The position numbers and the translations under genes are program-made. This document shows positions 9,347 through 11,923 of a stretch of DNA of 11,923 nucleotides, piece after piece. Location of the stretch: the NCBI GenBank assembly GCA_905207425.1, contig CAJLLB010000059.1:1-11923 (forward strand). The letters are read 5' to 3'. The stretch is from an uncultured Collinsella sp. (GTDB taxonomy: Bacteria; Actinomycetota; Coriobacteriia; Coriobacteriales; Coriobacteriaceae). The first letter of the stretch is position 1. Each line of letters begins with the position of its first letter. The notes beneath the pieces are model-generated. The model was given only the letters and a program-made list of their open reading frames with translations, was not told where the DNA came from and ran no database searches.

Positions 9347-9649
9347 TTAGCGCGCAAGCGTAACGGTACGATCGGGAAACTCGATGCTTGCAACCAGTTT
9401 TCCGCCGAGGCTCTCTGCGTACCTGCTCAGCGTGTCGAGCCTCATCGAACCCAACTCCCCACGCTCGAGCTCGGATACACGTTTTTGAGAAACGCCCATC
9501 AACTGGGCGACCGACGCCTGTGTTAGATCTTTTAACCTGCGAATCTGAGCAAGCTTATAGGCTTCGATACGATCGCGAGTCCTCTCCTGCTCGGCGGTAA
9601 TGGAGTCGCGTGTTATCCCGCGAGATTCCATATACTCATGCAGTTCCAT
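9347..9649 (-). CDS. Xre-type antitoxin of a toxin-antitoxin pair
   Basis: Likely DNA-binding antitoxin that neutralises the adjacent toxin and represses their shared promoter. The 100-residue protein begins with a charged helical segment (1-40). A helix-turn-helix follows at about 44-64 (TQASVAQLMGVSQKRVSELERG), then LDTLSRYAESLGGKL, the usual extension of Xre antitoxins of this class, and a short beta tail (SIEFPDRTVTLA). The gene starts inside the last 14 bases of the toxin gene, with GGAGG ten bases upstream of its ATG. Toxin-first order with an HTH antitoxin is the HigBA-like arrangement. Between its stop and the TsaC-like start (9199-9346) I see no gene, hairpin or convincing promoter. 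Confidence 0.87.
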   Translation of the reverse strand: MELHEYMESRGITRDSITAEQERTRDRIEAYKLAQIRRLKDLTQASVAQLMGVSQKRVSELERGELGSMRLDTLSRYAESLGGKLVASIEFPDRTVTLAR

Positions 9650-10031
9650 CTCGATCGAGCCTCCTTACGTGGCGACGGTATATTTGCTCGGCCCTTGGAA
9701 TGTTGATCGCATACCAACCGTTCCATTTTGCCCTTGACGATCCCGCTCGCGACTTATCACCCGCCAATAGCAATACCGCCTGGCGCTTGGGGTCAAAGGC
9801 GAAGAGGATGCGAATCACCTGCCCACCACACGACGTCACTCTCAGCTCCTTTAAATGATGAAGCTTCGAGCCCTTTACGCGGTCAACCAGCGGACGACCA
9901 AGGCTGGGACCTTCCTTCTCGAGCACCAAAAGGTCTGCATAAATCTGCTTCAGCGTAGCTTCATCCTGCTCATCAAGCCAAGGTTCAATGTAATCAAGCA
10001 CGATACGGTACCGATGCAGCTGATTTGACAT
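9636..10031 (-). CDS. RelE/ParE-superfamily toxin, HigB-like (phage Gp49-like type)
   Basis: Probable type II toxin; members of the superfamily mostly cut mRNA on the ribosome. The 131-residue protein shows the pattern I associate with actinobacterial Gp49-like toxins: LGRPLVDRVKG (44-54), LHHLKELR (57-64), VIRILFAFDPKRQAVLLLAGDK (72-93), WNGWY (103-107) and IPRAEQIYRRH (111-121). Basic residues Lys61, Arg64, Arg74 and Lys93 are candidates for RNA binding or catalysis. The ATG has GGAG six bases upstream and its own promoter within 45 bases. The two genes overlap by 14 bases. The pair sits between prmC and the TsaC-like gene, which are commonly adjacent in other bacteria, so it looks inserted. 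The assigned toxin activity is inferred from family only. Confidence 0.86.
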   Translation of the reverse strand: MSNQLHRYRIVLDYIEPWLDEQDEATLKQIYADLLVLEKEGPSLGRPLVDRVKGSKLHHLKELRVTSCGGQVIRILFAFDPKRQAVLLLAGDKSRAGSSRAKWNGWYAINIPRAEQIYRRHVRRLDRDGTA

Positions 10032-10040
10032 ACCTTTCTC

Positions 10041-10055
10041 CTTCTATAGTAGAAG
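10041..10055. promoter_or_regulatory. Probable operator of the toxin-antitoxin pair
   Basis: CTTCTA and TAGAAG form a perfect six-base inverted repeat around a three-base centre. It covers the -10 box of the pair's promoter and lies ten bases before the toxin ATG. Xre antitoxins typically bind such palindromes as dimers and repress their own operon, so this is the natural candidate site. Confidence 0.6.
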
Positions 10056-10073
10056 TTTTACGGTATATTGCAA
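10046..10073 (-). promoter_or_regulatory. Probable promoter of the toxin-antitoxin pair
   Basis: On the minus strand, a -35 box TTGCAA (10068-10073) and a -10 box TACTAT (10046-10051) are 16 bases apart. The implied leader is very short. The promoter lies between the prmC stop and the toxin start, so the pair can be transcribed on its own. Confidence 0.55.
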
Positions 10074-10106
10074 GGACAAACTTGCGCAAATGTCTATTTA
10101 TTCAGC

Positions 10107-11381
10107 TTAAATACGCTGTTTGGGCTCGGTGACGATGGCTCGAACGATGCGGGGACGATCGGTGAGGTCGTGGACGATACGCACGTCCGAAAGGCCTGCT
10201 TGACGACAGAGCTCGGCCGCGGCGTCGAGCGCGCCCTCGTAGAGCTCGCAGGCAAACAGGCCGCCGGCACGCAGCATGTAGGGCGCCGCGTTGAGCAGGC
10301 GGCGGAAGATATCGAGACCGTCGGCACCGCCCTCGAGCGCCAGATCGGGCTCAAAGTCCTTGACCTCATGCGGCAGCGAGCGCATGACATCGGTGGGGAT
10401 GTAGGGCGGGTTGGAGACGAGTACGTCAAAGGTGCCCCACTCTTCGCGGGGAATGGAGCTCACCAGGTTTGTGAGGCTGAAGGCGACCTCGTCGGACGTG
10501 AGGCCAAGCGCATCGCGGTTTTTGGTAGCAAGGTCGATGGCGCGCGGCTCGATATCGGTAGCAGTGCAGGTAACGTGCCCGCGGCGCTCCCAGGCAAGGG
10601 AGAGCGAAATGCAGCCCGTGCCGCAGCCGACCTCGAGAACGCGGGCAGTGCGGGGCTCGGCTGGGGCAGATACGTTGGCCTCGGCGGCATCTTGCGCGGG
10701 AGTCGCCTGTTGGTCGTTGTCCTCAATGGCGATGCCGTATTCGTCGAGCTCGGGCTCGGGGGTTTCCATGGCCTCTGCTTCTGCCGCTTCGGCTTCTGCT
10801 GCCTGCGCGGCGGCTTCCTCGGCCTCGCGGTCGGCCAGTTCCTCGGCATAGGCGCGGCTACCGAGCACGTCGCTACCCAGCGCAGCCTCATCGGCGGCCG
10901 TCAGGTTGGCGGCACGGCGCTCGGCGGCCGCGCGTTCGTCAGCCAGCGCCGCCTCGGCTTTGCGGGCCTGCTCGACCTCATCGTTCCAAGGCAGCTCCAC
11001 GCGCTGGCGGGCAGCGGCCTCGGGGCTCAGCACCTCGGCATCCAGATAGTTCAGAACTTCTTCGACGAGCATCTCGGTCTCGGGGCGCGGGATGAGCACA
11101 CCGGGGGCGCACGCGACGTCGATCATGCGAAACTGCGTGCTACCGGTGATGTACTGCAGCGGCTCGCCCTTCGCGCGACGGACGACCGCCGCGTGCATGG
11201 TCTCGAGCTGCGCTGCGTCGAGCGTCTCGTCCATGCGCATATATAAGTCGATACGCGCCAGACCCGTAGCTGCGCACAGCAGCCACTCGGCAGAAAGACG
11301 GGGGTGCTCCTCGCCGCGCTCGGCCAGGTACTCCTTGGTCCACTCGAGACAACGCTTGATGGTCCAAATCTCGTTTGCCAT
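10107..11381 (-). CDS. prmC: Peptide chain release factor N5-glutamine methyltransferase with large insertion
   Basis: Methylates the glutamine of the GGQ motif of release factors RF1 and RF2 using S-adenosylmethionine. From the ATG at 11381 the protein has 424 residues, against about 280 in the family. The N-terminal helical domain (1-95) contains GEPLQYITGSTQF (72-84) and IPRPETEMLVE (97-107). The methyltransferase domain starts at VLEVGCGTGCI (248-258) with the acidic Asp276 and the catalytic NPPY at 324-327. Between them lie about 130 extra residues (116-244), rich in Ala and Glu, probably helical then disordered. The frame is open 25 codons upstream to 11456, but the ATG at 11381 has AGGGGAGG five bases before it and begins a normal helix. 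prfA, the usual upstream partner, is not in the window. Confidence 0.93.
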   Translation of the reverse strand: MANEIWTIKRCLEWTKEYLAERGEEHPRLSAEWLLCAATGLARIDLYMRMDETLDAAQLETMHAAVVRRAKGEPLQYITGSTQFRMIDVACAPGVLIPRPETEMLVEEVLNYLDAEVLSPEAAARQRVELPWNDEVEQARKAEAALADERAAAERRAANLTAADEAALGSDVLGSRAYAEELADREAEEAAAQAAEAEAAEAEAMETPEPELDEYGIAIEDNDQQATPAQDAAEANVSAPAEPRTARVLEVGCGTGCISLSLAWERRGHVTCTATDIEPRAIDLATKNRDALGLTSDEVAFSLTNLVSSIPREEWGTFDVLVSNPPYIPTDVMRSLPHEVKDFEPDLALEGGADGLDIFRRLLNAAPYMLRAGGLFACELYEGALDAAAELCRQAGLSDVRIVHDLTDRPRIVRAIVTEPKQRI

Positions 11382-11429
11382 GGGGCCCTCCCCTCTTAAG
11401 CGCCGGACGGCGCGCGAATGTCGGAGCAG

Positions 11430-11456
11430 ATTGTAAGCGAGGCCAACGCTTGGCAA
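11430..11456 (-). promoter_or_regulatory. Possible prmC promoter
   Basis: On the minus strand TTGCCA (11451-11456) and TACAAT (11430-11435) are 15 bases apart. The spacing is shorter than the usual 16-18, but the -10 box is good, and the resulting leader to the prmC ATG is about 42 bases. Confidence 0.4.
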
Positions 11457-11555
11457 GGGGCGATTGAAGGCGATTATCGAGAATCAGCCCAGAATTTTGC
11501 ACCGGGCTCGCTCAAAGTGTTCATTCGCCGACGTCCAGATTTGCATTCGTCAAGC

Positions 11556-11577
11556 TTTTGGCAAGGTTGCCCCAAAA
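11556..11577. repeat. Nested inverted repeat
   Basis: GGCAA (11560-11564) pairs with TTGCC (11567-11571) across two bases. The flanking TTTT (11556-11559) pairs with AAAA (11574-11577) across a two-base bulge. No T-run follows on either strand, so it is not an obvious terminator. It abuts the phased CCAA repeat. Confidence 0.4.
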
Positions 11578-11608
11578 CTGACCAATATCTAACCAAGAAC
11601 TAGCCAAA
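11576..11608. repeat. Three tandem 11-bp imperfect repeats with CCAA cores
   Basis: Three consecutive 11-base units (11576-11586, 11587-11597, 11598-11608) share the pattern A-W-C-T-R-R-C-C-A-A-N. CCAA starts at 11582, 11593 and 11604, and one more CCAA lies at 11572, so four cores are spaced 10-11 bases apart on one face of the helix. A TTGACG hexamer follows at 11613. This may be an array of regulator sites, or chance in A+T-rich DNA. Confidence 0.5.
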
Positions 11609-11772
11609 TCACTTGACGCGCGACGCACCAAAAAATGCACTGCGACTTCTTGGACGATATTTCGAGCAATATTTTCAATATCATATGAAGGCTGTTAATT
11701 ACTTTGAGCAGGTAAGCAGCTTAATTTCTAACAAAACAGATTAAATAAACTCGAAAAGTAATTTACCCAACC

Positions 11773-11801
11773 TAGTCATTTAAGAACGTCCCCAATGACT
11801 A
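11773..11801 (-). repeat. REP-like palindrome with GGGGACGTTCTTA loop
   Basis: TAGTCATT and AATGACTA form a perfect eight-base stem around a 13-base loop that reads GGGGACGTTCTTA on the minus strand. I recall loops of this kind (GGGGACG followed by TTCTT between short complementary stems) as repeated elements linked to REP-associated tyrosine transposases in Firmicutes and Actinobacteria. No transposase is in the window, so it would be a solitary copy. Confidence 0.5.
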
Positions 11802-11810
11802 CATCTAAGG

Positions 11811-11862
11811 CGCCGCAGGTTGAGCATACCGCATCCGGAGCAAGGCAACGCCGCAGGTAGAG
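11811..11862. repeat. Direct repeat CGCCGCAGGT(T/A)GAG
   Basis: The 14-base sequence at 11811-11824 recurs at 11849-11862 with one mismatch, 38 bases later. Its role is unknown. Confidence 0.4.
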
Positions 11863-11876
11863 GACGGACAGACACT

Positions 11877-11923
11877 ATGACCCAATCCAGGGGCACGGAA
11901 ACGACAGGAGCCCCCGCTCGTGA
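11877..11923 (+). CDS. Possible start of a divergent gene (partial)
   Basis: An ATG at 11877 opens a frame that runs to the right edge and would begin MTQSRGTETTGAPAR. AGAGGA lies 12 bases upstream, a weak and distant ribosome site. Fifteen residues are too few to recognise a family. It would be divergent from prmC. It may equally be chance, since the gap shows no clear plus-strand promoter close by. Confidence 0.22.
   Translation, partial: MTQSRGTETTGAPAR

Larger units (their letters stand above)
11382..11923. other. Long gene-poor intergenic stretch upstream of prmC
   Basis: About 540 bases without a convincing complete gene. Base composition turns A+T-rich from about 11570 to 11800, unlike the G+C-rich genes. 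It contains the prmC promoter candidate, a nested inverted repeat, the phased 11-bp repeat, alternating ATATT/AATAT elements (11658-11681), a REP-like palindrome (11773-11801) and a ten-base direct repeat (11811 and 11849). A 19-codon frame at 11685-11744 lacks a ribosome site. Confidence 0.6.

Noticed and set aside
10068..11246. A 392-codon plus-strand frame opposite prmC
   Set aside because: The Gly/Leu-rich product is the complement of the Ala/Glu-rich PrmC insertion and has no ribosome site.
11418..11603. A 61-codon plus-strand frame in the gap upstream of prmC
   Set aside because: It has no ribosome site, overlaps the prmC promoter candidate and the repeats, and resembles no family.
11573..11640. 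A CRISPR-like array, considered for the regularly spaced CCAA units
   Set aside because: The units are 11 bases long, directly abutting and imperfect, far from the repeat-spacer layout of CRISPR.
11685..11744. A 19-codon plus-strand frame reading MKAVNYFEQVSSLISNKTD
   Set aside because: There is no Shine-Dalgarno sequence before it, and it shows no leader-peptide codon run, hydrophobic core or processing motif. It may be a remnant or chance.
11806..11923. A structured RNA gene, considered for the right-edge sequence with GGGGC and GCCCC arms
   Set aside because: I could not match it to tmRNA, RNase P RNA, SRP RNA or a tRNA, and the window ends before a structure could be closed.

Overview
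The window reads as a chromosomal housekeeping region of a high-GC Gram-positive bacterium, most likely a Coriobacteriia gut actinobacterium such as Collinsella. This rests on codon use and protein style, on strong GGAGG ribosome binding sites with many GTG starts, and on the gene order; no marker gene such as 16S rRNA is present. Every well-supported gene lies on the minus strand, so transcription runs from high to low coordinates.

Layout, in the direction of transcription. 11923-11382 is a 540-base stretch with no convincing gene. It holds a REP-like palindrome, a helically phased 11-bp repeat, A+T-rich inverted repeats and a probable prmC promoter; at the extreme right edge a plus-strand gene may begin. 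11381-10107 is prmC, carrying an unusual acidic, Ala/Glu-rich insertion of about 130 residues. 10031-9347 is a compact RelE/HigB-like toxin plus Xre antitoxin pair with its own promoter and a perfect inverted repeat over the -10 box. 9198-8455 is a TsaC/Sua5-type threonylcarbamoyl-AMP synthase with an extra loop. 8441-6900 is a glycerol kinase, separated from the synthase by only 13 bases. 6776-6129 is upp, uracil phosphoribosyltransferase. 5858-1 is the F1Fo ATP synthase operon in the usual order: atpI-like, B, E, F, H, A, G and the first 271 codons of D. The remainder of atpD, and presumably atpC, lie beyond the left edge.

The order prmC - tsaC - upp - atp resembles the prfA-prmC-ywlC-...-upp-atp neighbourhood of Firmicutes. 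The toxin-antitoxin pair and glpK therefore look like insertions into an old conserved block. The ATP synthase genes are tightly coupled (TAATG or short overlaps), except for a 124-base spacer with a hairpin before atpE, whose product is needed in many copies. Subunit c has the residues of a proton-type rather than a sodium-type ring, and subunit b carries a signal-peptide-like N-terminus.

No clearly new multi-gene system is visible. The items most worth a second look are the PrmC insertion, the REP-like element and phased repeat upstream of it, the operator of the toxin-antitoxin pair, and the signal-peptide-like start of AtpF.
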